Shown: positions 1 to 15,274, counted from the first letter of the stretch. The stretch is 64,000 bases of DNA from Siphonodentalium dalli (GCA_032622095.1 CP136062.1:7194001-7258000); one strand, 5' to 3'. The notes: generated by a model from the sequence alone, not told the origin. Made by a program: numbers and translations.

Positions 1-3000
1 GGTAATATCAGTTTTACAAGGGGCATACGAGATTGTTATGACCCGTGTAAAATATGTCTTCTCTATATAGCGACGACAATTTTTGCGGGTTAATATCAGT
101 ATTAAAAGGGGCATACGAGATCGTTATGACCGTGTAAAATCTGTCTTCTCTATATAGCGACGACAATTTTTGCCGGGTAATATCAGTTTTACACGGGGCA
201 TACGAGATTGTTATGACTCTAGTGAAATCTTTTTTCTCTATATAGCGACGACAATTTTTGCTGAGTAATATCAGCTTTACAAGGGGCATACGAGATTGTT
301 ATGACCCGTGTAAAATCTGTATTCTCTATATAGCGATGACAATTTTTTCGGGGGTAACATCAGTTTTACACGGGGCATACGAGATTGTTATGACCCGTGT
401 AAAATCTGTCTTCTCTATATAGCGACGACAATATTTGCAAGGGTAATATCAGTTTTACAAGGGGCATACGAGATTGTTATGACCCATGTAAAATATGTCT
501 TCTCTATATAACGACGACTATTTTTGCCTGGTAATATCAGTTTTACAAGGAGCATACGAGATTGTTATGACCCGTGTAAAATCTATCTTCTCTATATAGC
601 GACGACACTTTTTGCGGGGTAATATCAGTTTTACACGGGGCATACGAGATTGTTATGACCGTGTAAAATCTGTCTTCTCTATATAGCGACGACAATATTT
701 GCCGGGTAATATCAGTTTTACAAGGGGCATATCAGATTGTTATGACCCGTGTAAAATCTGTCTTCTCTATATAGCGACGACAATTTTTGCCTGGTTATAT
801 CAGTTTTACAAGGAGCATACGAGATTGTTATGACCCGTGTAAAATCTGTCTTCTCTATATAGCGACGACACTTTTTGCGGGGTAATATCAGTTTTACACG
901 GGGCATACGAGATTGTTATGACCCGTGTAAAATCTGTCTTCTCTATATAGCGACGACAATTTTTGCGGTGTAATATCAGTTTTACACGGGGCATACGATA
1001 TTGTTATGACCCGTGTAAAATCTGTCTTCTCTATATAGCGACGACAATTTTTGCGGGGTAATATCAGTTTTACACGGGGCATACGAGATTGTTATGACCC
1101 GTGTAAAATCTGTCTTCTCTATATAGCGAGGACAATTTTTGCGGGGTAATTTCAGTTTTACACGGGGTATACGAGATTGTTATGACCCGTGTAAAATCTG
1201 TCTTCTCTATATAGCGACGACAATTTTCGCGGGGTAATATCAGTTTTATACGGGGCATACGAGATTGTTATGACCCGTGTAAAGTATATATTCTCTATAT
1301 AGCGATGACAATTTTTGCGGGGTAATATCAGTTTTACACGGGGAATATATACGAGATTGTTATGACCCGTGTAAAATCTGTCTTCTCTATATAGCGACGA
1401 CAATTTTTGCGGGGTAATATCAGTTTTACACTGGGCATACGAGATTGTTATGACCCGTGTAAAATATGTCTTCTCTATATATCGACGACAATTTTTGCTG
1501 GGTAATATCAGTTTTACACGGGGCATACGAGATTGTTATGACCCGTGTAAAATCTGTCTTCTCTATATAGCGACGACAATTTTTGCGGTGTAATATCAGT
1601 TTTACACGGGGAATTCGAGATTGTTATGACCAGTGTAAAATATGTCTTCTCTATATAGCGATGACAATTTTTGCCGGTTAATATCAGTTTTACACGAGGC
1701 ATGCGAGATTGTTATCACCTTTGTAAAATCTGTCTTCTCTATATATATAGCGACGACAATTTTTGAGGTGTAATATCAGTTTTACACGGGGCATACGATA
1801 TTGTTATGACCCGTGTACAATCTGTCTTCTCTATATAGCGACGACAATTTTTGCCGGGTAATATCAGTTTTACAAGGGGCATACAGATCGTTATGACCGT
1901 GTAAAATCCTTCTTCTCTATATAGCGATGACAATTTTTGCCGGGTAATATCAGTTTTACAAGGGGCATACGCGATTTTTATGACCCGTGTAAAATATGTC
2001 TTCTCTATATAGCGATGACAATTTTTGCCGGGTAATATCAGTTTTACAAGAGGCATACGAGATTGTTATCACCTTTGTAAAATCTGTCTTCTTTATATAT
2101 ATAGCGACGACAATTTTTTAGGTGTAATATCAGTATTACACGGGGCATACTAGATTGTTATGACCCTTGTAAAATCAGTCTTCTCTATATAGCGACGACA
2201 ATATTTGCGGGGTAATATCAGTTTTACACGAGGCATACGAGATTGTTATGACCCGTGTAAAATCTGTCTTCTCTATATAGCGACGACAATTTTTGCCGGG
2301 TAATATCAGTATTACAGGGGCATACGAGATCGTTATGACCGTTAAAATCTGTCTTCTCTATATAGCGACGACAATTTTTGCGGGTTAATATCAGTATTAA
2401 AAGGGGCATACGAGATTGTTATGACTCTAGTAAAATCTTTCTTCTCTATATAGCGACGACAATTTTTGCTGAGTAATATCAGCTTTACAAGGGGCATACG
2501 AGATTGTTATGACCCGTGTAAAATCTGTCTTCTCTATATAGCGACGACAATTTTTGCCTGGTAATATCAGTTTTACAAGGAGCATACGAGATTGTTATGA
2601 CCCATGTAAAATATGTCTTCTCTATATAACGACGACAATTTTTGCCTGGTAATATCAGTTTTACAAGGAGCATATGAGATTGTTATGACCCGTGTAAAAT
2701 CTGTCTTCTCTATATAGCGAAGACACTTTTTGCGGGGTAATATCAGTTTTACACGGGGCATACGAGATTGTTATGACCCGTGTAAAATCTGTCTTCTCTA
2801 TATAGCGACGACAATTTTTGCGGGGTAATATCAGTTTTACCCGGGGCATACGAGATTGTTATGACCCGTGTAAAATCTGTCTTCTCTATATAGCGACGAC
2901 CATTTTTGCTGGGTAATATCAGTTTTACACGGGGCATACGAGATTGTTATGACCCGTGTAAAATCTGTCTTCTCTATATAGCGAGGACAATTTTTGCGGG

Positions 3001-6000
3001 GTAATATCAGTTTTACACGGGGCATACGAGATTCTTATGACCCGTGTAAAATCTGTCTTCTCTATATAGCGACGACAATTTTTGCGGGGTAATTTCAGTT
3101 TTACACGGGGCATACGAGATTGTTATCACCTTTGTAAAATCTGTCTTCTTTATATATATAGCGACGACAATTTTTGAGGTGTAATATCAGTATTACACGG
3201 GGCATACGAGATTGTTATGACCCTTGTAAAATCAGTCTTCTCTATATAGCGACGACAATTTTTGCGGGGTAATTTCAGTTTTACACGGGGCATACGAGAT
3301 TGTTATCACCTTTGTAAAATCTGTCTTCTTTATATATATAGCGACGACAATTTTTGAGGTGTAATATCAGTATTACACGGGGCATACGAGATTGTTATGA
3401 CCCTTGTAAAATCAGTCTTCTCTATATAGCGATGACAATTTTTGCCGGGTAATATCAGTTTTACAAGGGGCATACGAGATTGTTATGACCCGTGTAAAAT
3501 ATGTCTTCTCTATATAGCGACGACAATTTTTGCGGGTTAATATCAGTATTAAAAGGGGCATACGAGATCGTTATGACCGTGTAAAATCTGTCTTCTCTAT
3601 ATAGCGACGACAATTTTTGCCGGGTAATATCAGTTTTACACGGGGCATACGAGATTGTTATGACTCTAGTGAAATCTTTCTTCTCTATATAGCGACGACG
3701 ATTTTTGCTGAATAATATCAGCTTTACAAGGGGCATACGAGATTGTTATGACCCGTGTAAAATCTGTCTTCTCTATATAGCGACGACAATTTTTGCTGGG
3801 TAACATCAGTTTTACACGGGGCATACGAGATTGTTATGACCCGTGTAAAATCTGTATTCTCTATATAGCGATGACAATTTTTTCGGGGTAACATCAGTTT
3901 TACACGGGGCATACGAGATTGTTATGACCCGTGTAAAATCTGCCTTCTCTATATAGCGACGACAATTTTTGCAGGGTAATATCAGTTTTACAGGGGCATA
4001 CGAGATTGTTATGACCCGTGTAAAATCTGTCTTCTCTAAATAGCGACGACAATTTTTGCGGGTTAATATCAGTATTAAAAGGGGCATACGAGATTGTTAT
4101 GACTCTAGTAAAATCTTTCTTCTCTATATAGCGACGACAATTTTTGCTGAGTAATATCAGCTTTACAAGGGGCATACGAGATTGTTATGACCCGTGTAAA
4201 ATCTGTCTTCTCTATATAACGACGACAATTTTTGCTGGGTAACATCAGTTTTACACGGGGCATACGAGATCGTTATGACCGTGTAAAATCTGTCTTCTCT
4301 ATATAGCGACGACAATATTTGCAAGGGTAATATCAGTTTTACAAGGGGCATACGAGATTGTTATGACCCATGTAAAATATGTCTTCTCTATATAACGACG
4401 ACAATTTTTGCCTGGTAATATCAGTTTTACAAGGAGCATATGAGATTGTTATGACCCGTGTAAAATCTGTCTTCTCTATATAGCGAAGACACTTTTTGCA
4501 GGGTAATATCAGTTTTACACGGGGCATACGAGATTGTTATGACCCGTGTAAAATCTGTCTTCACTATATAGCGACGACAATTTTTGCCTGGTAATATCAG
4601 TTTTACAAGGAGCATATGAGATTGTTATGACCCGTGTAAAATCTGTCTTCTCTATATAGCGAAGACACTTTTTGCGGGGTAATATCAGTTTTACCCGGGG
4701 CATACGAGATTGTTATGACCCGTGTAAAATCTGTCTTCTCTATATAGCGACGACACTTTTTGCAGGGTAATATCAGTTTTACACGGGGCATACGAGATTG
4801 TTATGACCCGTGTAAAATCTGTCTTCACTATATAGCGACGACAATTTTTGCCTGGTAATATCAGTTTTACAAGGAGCATATGAGATTGTTATGACCCGTG
4901 TAAAATCTGTCTTCTCTATATAGCGAAGACACTTTTTGCGGGGTAATATCAGTTTTACCCGGGGCATACGAGATTGTTATGACCCGTGTAAAATCTGTCT
5001 TCTCTATATAGCGACGACAATTTTTGCTGGGTAATATCAGTTTTACACGGGGCATACGAGATTGTTATGACCCGTGTAAAATCTGTCGTCTCTATATAGC
5101 GAGGACAATTTTTGCGGGGTAATATCAGTTTTACACGGGGCATACGAGATTCTTATGACCCGTGTAAAATCTGTCTTCTCTATATAGCGACGACAATTTT
5201 TGCGGGGTAATTTCAGTTTTACACGGGGCATACGAGATTGTTATCACCTTTGTAAAATCTGTCTTCTTTATATATATAGCGACGACAATTTTTGAGGTGT
5301 AATATCAGTATTACACGGGGCATACGAGATTGTTATGACCCTTGTAAAATCAGTCTTCTCTATATAGCGACGACAATTTTTGCGGGGTAATTTCAGTTAT
5401 ACACGGGGCATACGAGATTGTTATCACCTTTGTAAAATCTGTCTTCTTTATATATATAGCGACGACAATTTTTGAGGTGTAATATCAGTATTACACGGGG
5501 CATACGAGATTGTTATGACCCTTGTAAAATCAGTCTTCTCTATATAGCGATGACAATTTTTGCCGGGTAATATCAGTTTTACAAGGGGCATACGAGATTG
5601 TTATGACCCGTGTAAAATATGTCTTCTCTATATAGCGACGACAATTTTTGCGGGTTAATATCAGTATTAAAAGGGGCATACGAGATCGTTATGACCGTGT
5701 AAAATCTGTCTTCTCTATATAGCGACGACAATTTTTGCCGGGTAATATCAGTTTTACACGGGGCATACGAGATTGTTATGACTCTAGTGAAATCTTTTTT
5801 CTCTATATAGCGACGACAATTTTTGCTGAGTAATATCAGCTTTACAAGGGGCATACGAGATTGTTATGACCCGTGTAAAATCTGTATTCTCTATATAGCG
5901 ATGACAATTTTTTCGGGGTAACATCAGTTTTACACGGGGCATACGAGATTGTTATGACCCGTGTAAAATCTGTCTTCTCTATATAGCGACGACAATATTT

Positions 6001-9000
6001 GCAAGGGTAATATCAGTTTTACAAGGGGCATACGAGATTGTTATGACCCATGTAAAATATGTCTTCTCTATATAACGACGACAATTTTTGCCTGGTAATA
6101 TCAGTTTTACAAGGAGCATATGAGATTGTTATGACCCGTGTAAAATCTGTCTTCTCTATATAGCGAAGACACTTTTTGCGGGGTAATATCAGTTTTACAC
6201 GGGGCATACGAGATTGTTATGACCCGTGTAAAATCTGTCTTCTCTATATAGCGACGACAATTTTTGCGGGGTAATATCAGTTTTACCCGGGGCATACGAG
6301 ATTGTTATGACCCGTGTAAAATCTGTCTTCTCTATATAGCGACGACAATTTTTGCTGGGTAATATCAGTTTTACACGGGGCATACGAGATTGTTATGACC
6401 CGTGTAAAATCTGTCTTCTCTATATAGCGAGGACAATTTTTGCGGGGTAATATCAGTTTTACACGGGGCATACGAGATTCTTATGACCCGTGTAAAATCT
6501 GTCTTCTCTATATAGCGACGACAATTTTTGCGGGGTAATTTCAGTTTTACACGGGGCATACGAGATTGTTATCACCTTTGTAAAATCTGTCTTCTTTATA
6601 TATATAGCGACGACAATTTTTGAGGTGTAATATCAGTATTACACGGGGCATACGAGATTGTTATGACCCTTGTAAAATCAGTCTTCTCTATATAGCGACG
6701 ACAATTTTTGCGGGGTAATTTCAGTTTTACACGGGGCATACGAGATTGTTATCACCTTTGTAAAATCTGTCTTCTTTATATATATAGCGACGACAATTTT
6801 TGAGGTGTAATATCAGTATTACACGGGGCATACGAGATTGTTATGACCCTTGTAAAATCAGTCTTCTCTATATAGCGATGACAATTTTTGCCGGGTAATA
6901 TCAGTTTTACAAGGGGCATACGAGATTGTTATGACCCGTGTAAAATATGTCTTCTCTATATAGCGACGACAATTTTTGCGGGTTAATATCAGTATTAAAA
7001 GGGGCATACGAGATCGTTATGACCGTGTAAAATATGTCTTCTCTATATAGCGACGACAATTTTTGCCGGGTAATATCAGTTTTACACGGGGCATACGAGA
7101 TTGTTATGACTCTAGTGAAATCTTTCTTCTCTATATAGCGACGACAATTTTTGCTGAGTAATATCAGCTTTACAAGGGGCATACGAGATTGTTATGACCC
7201 GTGTAAAATCTGTCTTCTCTATATAGCGACGACAATTTTTGCTGGGTAACATCAGTTTTAAACGGGGCATACGATATTGTTATGACCCGTGTAAAATCTG
7301 TATTCTCTATATAGCGATGACAATTTTTTCGGGGTAACATCAGTTTTACACGGGGCATACGAGATTGTTATGACCCGTGTAAAATCTGCCTTCTCTATAT
7401 AGCGACGACAATTTTTGCAGGGTAATATCAGTTTTACAGGGGCATACGAGATCGTTATGACCGTTAAAATCTGTCTTCTCTAAATAGCGACGACAATTTT
7501 TGCGGGTTAATATCAGTATTAAAAGGGGCATACGAGATCGTTATGACCGTGTAAAATCTGTCTTCTCTATATAGCGACGACAATTTTTGCCGGGTAATAT
7601 CAGTTTTACACGGGGCATACGAGATTGTTATGACTCTAGTGAAATCTTTCTTCTCTATATAGCGACGACAATTTTTGCTGAGTAATATCAGCTTTACAAG
7701 GGGCATACGAGATTGTTATGACCCGTGTAAAATCTGTCTTCTCTATATAGCGACGACAATTTTTGCTGGGTAACATCAGTTTTACACGGGGCATACGAGA
7801 TTGTTATGACCCGTGTAAAATCTGTATTCTCTATATAGCGATGACAATTTTTTCGGGGTAACATCAGTTTTACAAGGGGCATACGAGATTGTTATGACCC
7901 ATGTAAAATATGTCTTCTCTATATAGCGACGACAATTTTTGCCTGGTAATATCAGTTTTACAAGGAGCATACCAGATTGTTATGACCCGTGTAAATTCTG
8001 TCTTCTCTATATAGCGACGACACTTTTTGCGGGGTAAGATCAGTTTTACGCGGGGCATACGAGATTGTTATGACCCGTGTAAAATCTGTCTTCTCTATAT
8101 AGCGACGAAAATTTTTGCGGGGTAATATCAGTTTTACACGGGGCATACGAGATTGTTATGACCCGTGTAAAATCTGTCTTCTCTATATAGCGACGACAAT
8201 TTTTGCGGGGTAATATCAGTTTTACACGGGGCATACGAGATTGTTATGACCCGTGTAAAATCTGTCTTCACTATATAGCGACGACAATTTTTGCCTGGTA
8301 ATATCAGTTTTACAAGGAGCATATGAGATTGTTATGACCCGTGTAAAATCTGTCTTCTCTATATAGCGAAGACACTTTTTGCGGGGTAATATCAGTTTTA
8401 CCCGGGGCATACGAGATTGTTATGACCCGTGTAAAATCTGCCTTCTCTATATAGCGACGACAATTTTTGCTGGGTAATATCAGTTTTACACGGGGCATAC
8501 GAGATTGTTATGACCCGTGTAAAATCTGTCGTCTCTATATAGCGAGGACAATTTTTGCGGGGTAATATCAGTTTTACACGGGGCATACGAGATTCTTATG
8601 ACCCGTGTAAAATCTGTCTTCTCTATATAGCGACGACAATTTTTGCGGGGTAATTTCAGTTTTACACGGGGCATACGAGATTGTTATCACCTTTGTAAAA
8701 TCTGTCTTCTTTATATATATAGCGACGACAATTTTTGAGGTGTAATATCAGTATTACACGGGGCATACGAGATTGTTATGACCCTTGTAAAATCAGTCTT
8801 CTCTATATAGCGACGACAATTTTTGCGGGGTAATTTCAGTTATACACGGGGCATACGAGATTGTTATCACCTTTGTAAAATCTGTCTTCTTTATATATAT
8901 AGCGACGACAATTTTTGAGGTGTAATATCAGTATTACACGGGGCATACGAGATTGTTATGACCCTTGTAAAATCAGTCTTCTCTATATAGCGATGACAAT

Positions 9001-12000
9001 TTTTGCCGGGTAATATCAGTTTTACAAGGGGCATACGAGATTGTTATGACCCGTGTAAAATATGTCTTCTCTATATAGCGACGACAATTTTTGCGGGTTA
9101 ATATCAGTATTAAAAGGGGCATACGAGATCGTTATGACCGTGTAAAATCTGTCTTCTCTATATAGCGACGACAATTTTTGCCGGGTAATATCAGTTTTAC
9201 ACGGGGCATACGAGATTGTTATGACTCTAGTGAAATCTTTTTTCTCTATATAGCGACGACAATTTTTGCTGAGTAATATCAGCTTTACAAGGGGCATACG
9301 AGATTGTTATGACCCGTGTAAAATCTGTATTCTCTATATAGCGATGACAATTTTTTCGGGGTAACATCAGTTTTACACGGGGCATACGAGATTGTTATGA
9401 CCCGTGTAAAATCTGTCTTCTCTATATAGCGACGACAATATTTGCAAGGGTAATATCAGTTTTACAAGGGGCATACGAGATTGTTATGACCCATGTAAAA
9501 TATGTCTTCTCTATATAACGACGACAATTTTTGCCTGGTAATATCAGTTTTACAAGGAGCATATGAGATTGTTATGACCCGTGTAAAATCTGTCTTCTCT
9601 ATATAGCGAAGACACTTTTTGCGGGGTAATATCAGTTTTACACGGGGCATACGAGATTGTTATGACCCGTGTAAAATCTGTCTTCTCTATATAGCGACGA
9701 CAATTTTTGCGGGGTAATATCAGTTTTACCCGGGGCATACGAGATTGTTATGACCCGTGTAAAATCTGTCTTCTCTATATAGCGACGACAATTTTTGCTG
9801 GGTAATATCAGTTTTACACGGGGCATACGAGATTGTTATGACCCGTGTAAAATCTGTCTTCTCTATATAGCGAGGACAATTTTTGCGGGGTAATATCAGT
9901 TTTACACGGGGCATACGAGATTCTTATGACCCGTGTAAAATCTGTCTTCTCTATATAGCGACGACAATTTTTGCGGGGTAATTTCAGTTTTACACGGGGC
10001 ATACGAGATTGTTATCACCTTTGTAAAATCTGTCTTCTTTATATATATAGCGACGACAATTTTTGAGGTGTAATATCAGTATTACACGGGGCATACGAGA
10101 TTGTTATGACCCTCGTAAAATCAGTCTTCTCTATATAGCGACGACAATTTTTGCCGGGTAATATCAGTTTACAAGGGGCATACGAGATTGTTATGACCCG
10201 TGTAAAATCTGTATTCTCTATATAGCGATGACAATTTTTTCGGGGTAACATCAGTTTTACAAGGGGCATACGAGATTGTTATGACCCATGTAAAATATGT
10301 CTTCTCTATATAGCGACGACAATTTTTGCCTGGTAATATCAGTTTTACAAGGAGCATACCAGATTGTTATGACCCGTGTAAATTCTGTCTTCTCTATATA
10401 GCGACGACACTTTTTGCGCGGTAAGATCAGTTTTACGCGGGGCATACGAGATTGTTATGACCCGTGTAAAATCTGTCTTCTCTATATAGCGACGACAATT
10501 TTTGCGGGGTAATATCAGTTTTACCCGGGGCATACGAGATTGTTATGACCCGTGTAAAATCTGTCTTCTCTATGTAGCGACGACAATTTTTGCGGGGTAA
10601 TATCAGTTTTACACGGGGCATACGAGATTGTTATGACCCGTGTAAAATCTGTCTTCACTATATAGCGACGACAATTTTTGCCTGGTAATATCAGTTTTAC
10701 AAGGAGCATATGAGATTGTTATGACCCGTGTAAAATCTGTCTTCTCTATATAGCGAAGACACTTTTTGCGGGGTAATATCAGTTTTACCCGGGGCATACG
10801 AGATTGTTATGACCCGTGTAAAATCTGCCTTCTCTATATAGCGACGACAATTTTTGCTGGGTAATATCAGTTTTACACGGGGCATACGAGATTGTTATGA
10901 CCCGTGTAAAATCTGTCGTCTCTATATAGCGAGGACAATTTTTGCGGGGTAATATCAGTTTTACACGGGGCATACGAGATTCTTATGACCCGTGTAAAAT
11001 CTGTCTTCTCTATATAGCGACGACAATTTTTGCGGGGTAATTTCAGTTTTACACGGGGCATACGAGATTGTTATCACCTTTGTAAAATCTGTCTTCTTTA
11101 TATATATAGCGACGACAATTTTTGAGGTGTAATATCAGTATTACACGGGGCATACGAGATTGTTATGACCCTTGTAAAATCAGTCTTCTCTATATAGCGA
11201 CGACAATTTTTGCGGGGTAATTTCAGTTATACACGGGGCATACGAGATTGTTATCACCTTTGTAAAATCTGTCTTCTTTATATATATAGCGACGACAATT
11301 TTTGAGATGTAATATCAGTATTACACGGGGCATACGAGATTGTTATGACCCTTGTAAAATCAGTCTTCTCTATATAGCGATGACAATTTTTGCCGGGTAA
11401 TATCAGTTTTACAAGGGGCATACGAGATTGTTATGACCCGTGTAAAATATGTTTTCTCTATATAGCGACGACAATTTTTGCGGGTTAATATCAGTATTAA
11501 AAGGGGCATACGAGATCGTTATGACCGTGTAAAATCTGTCTTCTCTATATAGCGACGACAATTTTTGCCGGGTAATATCAGTTTTACACGGGGCATACGA
11601 GATTGTTATGACTCTAGTGAAATCTTTTTTCTCTATATAGCGACGACAATTTTTGCTGAGTAATATCAGCTTTACAAGGGGCATACGAGATTGTTATGAC
11701 CCGTGTAAAATCTGTATTCTCTATATAGCGATGACAATTTTTTCGGGGTAACATCAGTTTTACACGGGGCATACGAGATTGTTATGACCCGTGTAAAATC
11801 TGTCTTCTCTATATAGCGACGACAATATTTGCAAGGGTAATATCAGTTTTACAAGGGGCATACGAGATTGTTATGACCCATGTAAAATATGTCTTCTCTA
11901 TATAACGACGACAATTTTTGCCTGGTAATATCAGTTTTACAAGGAGCATATGAGATTGTTATGACCCGTGTAAAATCTGTCTTCTCTATATAGCGAAGAC

Positions 12001-14653
12001 ACTTTTTGCGGGGTAATATCAGTTTTACACGGGGCATACGAGATTGTTATGACCCGTGTAAAATCTGTCTTCTCTATATAGCGACGACAATTTTTGCGGG
12101 GTAATATCAGTTTTACCCGGGGCATACGAGATTGTTATGACCCGTGTAAAATCTGTCTTCTCTATATAGCGACGACAATTTTTGCTGGGTAATATCAGTT
12201 TTACACGGGGCATACGAGATTGTTATGACCCGTGTAAAATCTGTCTTCTCTATATATAGCGAGGACAATTTTTGCGGGGTAATATCAGTTTTACACGGGG
12301 CATACGAGATTCTTATGACCCGTGTAAAATCTGTCTTCTCTATATAGCGACGACAATTTTTGCGGGGTAATTTCAGTTTTACACGGGGCATACGAGATTG
12401 TTATCACCTTTGTAAAATCTGTCTTCTTTATATATATAGCGACGACAATTTTTGAGGTGTAATATCAGTATTACACGGGGCATACGAGATTGTTATGACC
12501 CTTGTAAAATCAGTCTTCTCTATATAGCGACGACAATTTTTGCGGGGTAATTTCAGTTTTACACGGGGCATACGAGATTGTTATCACCTTTGTAAAATCT
12601 GTCTTCTTTATATATATAGCGACGACAATTTTTGAGGTGTAATATCAGTATTACACGGGGCATACGAGATTGTTATGACCCTTGTAAAATCAGTCTTCTC
12701 TATATAGCGATGACAATTTTTGCCGGGTAATATCAGTTTTACAAGGGGCATACGAGATTGTTATGACCCGTGTAAAATATGTCTTCTCTATATAGCGACG
12801 ACAATTTTTGCGGGTTAATATCAGTATTAAAAGGGGCATACGAGATCGTTATGACCGTGTAAAATATGTCTTCTCTATATAGCGACGACAATTTTTGCCG
12901 GGTAATATCAGTTTTACACGGGGCATACGAGATTGTTATGACTCTAGTGAAATCTTTCTTCTCTATATAGCGACGACAATTTTTGCTGAGTAATATCAGC
13001 TTTACAAGGGGCATACGAGATTGTTATGACCCGTGTAAAATCTGTCTTCTCTATATAGCGACGACAATTTTTGCTGGGTAACATCAGTTTTACACGGGGC
13101 ATACGATATTGTTATGACCCGTGTAAAATCTGTATTCTCTATATAGCGATGACAATTTTTTCGGGGTAACATCAGTTTTACACGGGGCATACGAGATTGT
13201 TATGACCCGTGTAAAATCTGCCTTCTCTATATAGCGACGACAATTTTTGCAGGGTAATATCAGTTTTACAGGGGCATACGAGATCGTTATGACCGTTAAA
13301 ATCTGTCTTCTCTAAATAGCGACGACAATTTTTGCGGGTTAATATCAGTATTAAAAGGGGCATACGAGATCGTTATGACCGTGTAAAATCTGTCTTCTCT
13401 ATATAGCGACGACAATTTTTGCCGGGTAATATCAGTTTTACACGGGGCATACGAGATTGTTATGACTCTAGTGAAATCTTTCTTCTCTATATAGCGACGA
13501 CAATTTTTGCTGAGTAATATCAGCTTTACAAGGGGCATACGAGATTGTTATGACCCGTGTAAAATCTGTCTTCTCTATATAGCGATGACAATTTTTGCTG
13601 GGTAACATCAGTTTTACACGGGGCATACGAGATTGTTATGACCCGTGTAAAATCTGTATTCTCTATATAGCGATGACAATTTTTTCGGGGTAACATCAGT
13701 TTTACAAGGGGCATACGAGATTGTTATGACCCATGTAAAATATGTCTTCTCTATATAGCGACGACAATTTTTGCCTGGTAATATCAGTTTTACAAGGAGC
13801 ATACGAGATTGTTATGACCCGTGTAAATTCTGTCTTCTCTATATAGCGACGACACTTTTTGCGGGGTAAGATCAGTTTTACGCGAGGCATACGAGATTGT
13901 TATGACCCGTGTAAAATCTGTCTTCTCTATATAGCGACGACAATTTTTGCGGGGTAATATCAGTTTTACCCGGGGCATACGAGATTGTTATGACCCGTGT
14001 AAAATCTGTCTTCTCTATATAGCGACGACAATTTTTGCGGGGTAATATCAGTTTTACACGGGGCATACGAGATTGTTATGACCCGTGTAAAATCTGTCTT
14101 CTCTATATAGCGAGGACAATTTTTGCGGGGTAATATCAGTTTTACACGGGGCATACGAGATTCTTATGACCCGTGTAAAATCTGTCTTCTCTATATAGCG
14201 ACGACAATTTTTGCGGGGTAATTTCAGTTTTACACGGGGCATACGAGATTGTTATGACCCGTGTAAAATCTGTCTTTTCTATATAGCGACGACAATTTTT
14301 GCGGGGTAATATCAGTTTTACACGGGGCATACGAGATTGATATGACCCGTGTAAAATCTATCTTCTCTATATAGCGATGACAATTTTTGCGGGGTAATAT
14401 CAGTTTTACACGGGGAATATATACGAGATTGTTATGACCCGTGTAAAATCTGTATTCTCTATATAGCGACGACAATTTTTGCGGGGTAATATCAGTTTTA
14501 CACTGTGCATACGAGATTGTTATGACCCGTGTAAAATATGTCTTCTCTATATAGCGACGACAATTTTGGCGGGGGTAATATCAGTTTTACACGGGGCATA
14601 CGAGATTGTTATGACCCGTGTAAAATCTGTCTTCTCTATATAGCGACGACAAT
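1..14653. repeat. 88-bp tandem satellite array, block 1
   Basis: About 165 head-to-tail copies of an 88-bp unit fill this block. A typical unit begins GGTAATATCAGTTTTACACG and ends GACGACAATTTTTGCGG. Each unit contains an 11-bp inverted repeat (TTTTACACGGG / CCCGTGTAAAA) around a ~19-bp loop, then a TATATAG-containing stretch. Variant units recur in the same order, for example ones with ACAAGGGG, with ATATATAT expansions, or shortened ones. A distinctive variant cluster starts at 14, 3,461 and 6,907, and again at 5,579 and 9,022. The higher-order period is therefore about 3,445 bp. Because 88 is not a multiple of 3, the many ~62-codon open frames on the minus strand are by-products of the repeat. 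No gene is seen in this block. Confidence 0.97.
14648..14653. repeat. 6-bp target-site duplication, left copy (GACAAT)
   Basis: GACAAT immediately precedes the terminal inverted repeat and is repeated at 21,388-21,393. Removing the element plus one copy restores a normal 88-bp satellite unit (GACGACAATTTTTGC), so this records an insertion. Six-base duplications are typical of Polinton-type integration, which uses a retroviral-like integrase. Confidence 0.9.
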
Positions 14654-14802
14654 TGATGATACAGGGCCCGTTTGGTTGTATTTCAGGAACGATAACTCTA
14701 TCCGACCTATATGCAGTACTCCCGTCTAGACAGTTTGACCTATATTCTCCGCCCACGCGTCGGTCTATTTACGGTTTATGATCTCCATTAGCATATTATT
14801 AT
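14654..14802 (+). repeat. Terminal 149 bp, left, shared with the 53.2-kb element
   Basis: The sequence from TGATGATACAGG to GCATATTATTAT is nearly identical to 53,225-53,372. The two differ by scattered substitutions and one single-base indel, then diverge completely. It is mirrored at 21,239-21,387. Conservation restricted to the terminus suggests this is the end recognised by the mobilising machinery. Confidence 0.9.
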
Positions 14803-14971
14803 TTAGATACGGTGTATATCACGTGATGATCTCGGTGGGGTAGCTTCAGTCTTTAATGTTAAAGGGACACTAGGCTCTCACTGGGGATGATTATTAAAGT
14901 GACACTCACTATGGATGAATGTTAAAGTAACGCATGGCGCACACTGTGGGATAATGTTAAAGTGACACTCG

Positions 14972-15172
14972 CATTGAAAAGTTCAAAAAGTTCAAAAAAT
15001 TCAAAAAATTCAAAAATTTCAAAAACTTCAAAAAGTTCAAAAATTTCAAAAACTTACAAAATTTCAAAAATTTCGAAAAACTTAAAAAACTTAAAAAAAA
15101 TTCAAAAACTTCAAAAACTTCACAATTTTCAAAAATTTCACAAATTTCAAAAAACTTCAAAAATTAAACAAA
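14972..15172. repeat. Phased A-tract repeat (TTCAAAAA) near the left end
   Basis: About twenty tandem TTCAAAAA(G/A/T) motifs recur every 9-10 bp. A-tracts phased with the helical turn are known to bend DNA. The mirrored tract lies at 20,838-21,068. The Ser/Lys-rich or Phe/Leu-rich open frames across it are low-complexity by-products. Confidence 0.85.
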
Positions 15173-15274
15173 ATTCAGGATTTAGTCATAAATGTGACCA
15201 GCTATATCAAATCCAGTCGGAAGTCGGGATTTTTTTAATCCTGTGCCAATGCATTCTCTTATATATGCGAGTCG

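Noticed and set aside
14-14475. Dozens of ~62-91-codon minus-strand open frames (MPRVKLILPRKN...) across the satellite
   Set aside because: They repeat with the 88-bp unit, change frame each unit because 88 is not divisible by 3, and have no promoter or independent conservation.
1-14653. CRISPR-like array
   Set aside because: Whole units are similar throughout with no repeat/spacer alternation, no cas genes, and a eukaryotic context.
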